Of a stretch of DNA of 64,000 nt, positions 63,931 to 64,000 are shown piece after piece. The first letter of the stretch is position 1. Every line of letters starts with the position of its first letter. The notes beneath the pieces were generated by a model. The model had not been told where the DNA came from, did no database searches, and was given only the letters and a program-made list of their open reading frames with translations. Source of the stretch: an uncultured Porphyromonadaceae bacterium (GTDB lineage Bacteria > Bacteroidota > Bacteroidia > Bacteroidales > Muribaculaceae); the NCBI GenBank assembly GCA_900540205.1, contig UQER01000003.1, forward strand, positions 62,001 through 126,000. The letters run 5' to 3'. A program made the position numbers and the translations under genes.

Positions 63931-64000
63931 AGCAACTCCAGAATCTGAGGCAGCAGGGGGGAATCAGGCGTGTTTATGATTGAATGAACCGACGGATTGC
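63927..64000 (-). CDS. 3' end of a minus-strand gene cut by the window edge
   Basis: Open in one minus frame to the edge: last residues VHSIINTPDSPLLPQILELL, then stop TTA at 63927-63929. Ends in the last bases of the amidase gene, converging with it. Too short to identify. Confidence 0.4.
   Translation of the reverse strand, partial: NPSVHSIINTPDSPLLPQILELL

Noticed and set aside
1..64000. CRISPR array, prophage or integrative element
   Set aside because: No regularly spaced repeats, no cas genes, integrase, phage structural or conjugation genes; the only mobile element seen is the IS4-type insertion.

Overview
The window looks like a piece of a gut Bacteroidales chromosome, most likely Muribaculaceae or a close relative. 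This rests on a SusC/SusD pair, many lipoproteins, Bacteroidetes -7 boxes (TAnnTTTG) ahead of most transcription units, Bacteroidetes-type hypothetical families (DUF4421, DUF4136, DUF6048/DUF6452-like), and secreted proteins ending in T9SS-type sorting tails. The species assignment is inference; no rRNA is present.

Layout. 1-9.9 kb (minus strand): susC, susD, a large lipoprotein and a secreted subtilase cut by the left edge. No glycoside hydrolase is visible here, and the susC transcript appears to carry a structured leader of about 240 nt. 10.3-11.9 kb: DUF4421-like barrel protein and a small anchored protein. 11.9-21.9 kb (minus): housekeeping genes rnr, gyrB, argR, waaA, gltX, an HD-domain protein and ilvE. 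21.8-23.7 kb: a standalone ECF sigma gene between 925 bp of AT-rich non-coding DNA with repeated TGTAACA motifs and about 410 nt of 3' non-coding DNA ending in a strong terminator. 23.9-26.3 kb: secreted leucine-rich-repeat protein. Then tRNA-Val, purB and a secreted GH2 beta-galactosidase.

31.5-35.2 kb (minus): DUF4199-like, GT2, DUF6452-like, DUF6048-like and rpiB in one unit. 35.5-41.3 kb (plus): iorA, iorB, an aminotransferase, a CoA-transferase and an unknown protein. The first four would together turn aromatic amino acids into aryl-acids with conservation of the CoA thioester. 41.4-46.1 kb (minus): fabF, acpP, truA, speA. Then apbE, and an IS4-type element inserted in a perfect palindrome, followed by a DUF4136 lipoprotein preceded by a long hairpin and a secreted PI-PLC-like enzyme.

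52.3-59.8 kb (minus): biotin genes bioA, bioF, a bioG-bioC fusion and bioD, running on into a degenerate ThiE-fold protein, kdsB and an M16 protein without its zinc motif. 60-64 kb (plus): a 6TM channel with an odd selectivity filter, thrC with a promoter that predicts a leaderless mRNA, a small conserved protein, an acyltransferase and an omega-amidase-like nitrilase. The last bases hold the 3' end of a minus-strand gene.

Promoter and terminator calls come from reading the sequence; no search was run. Family names come from recognition of motifs and overall sequence.
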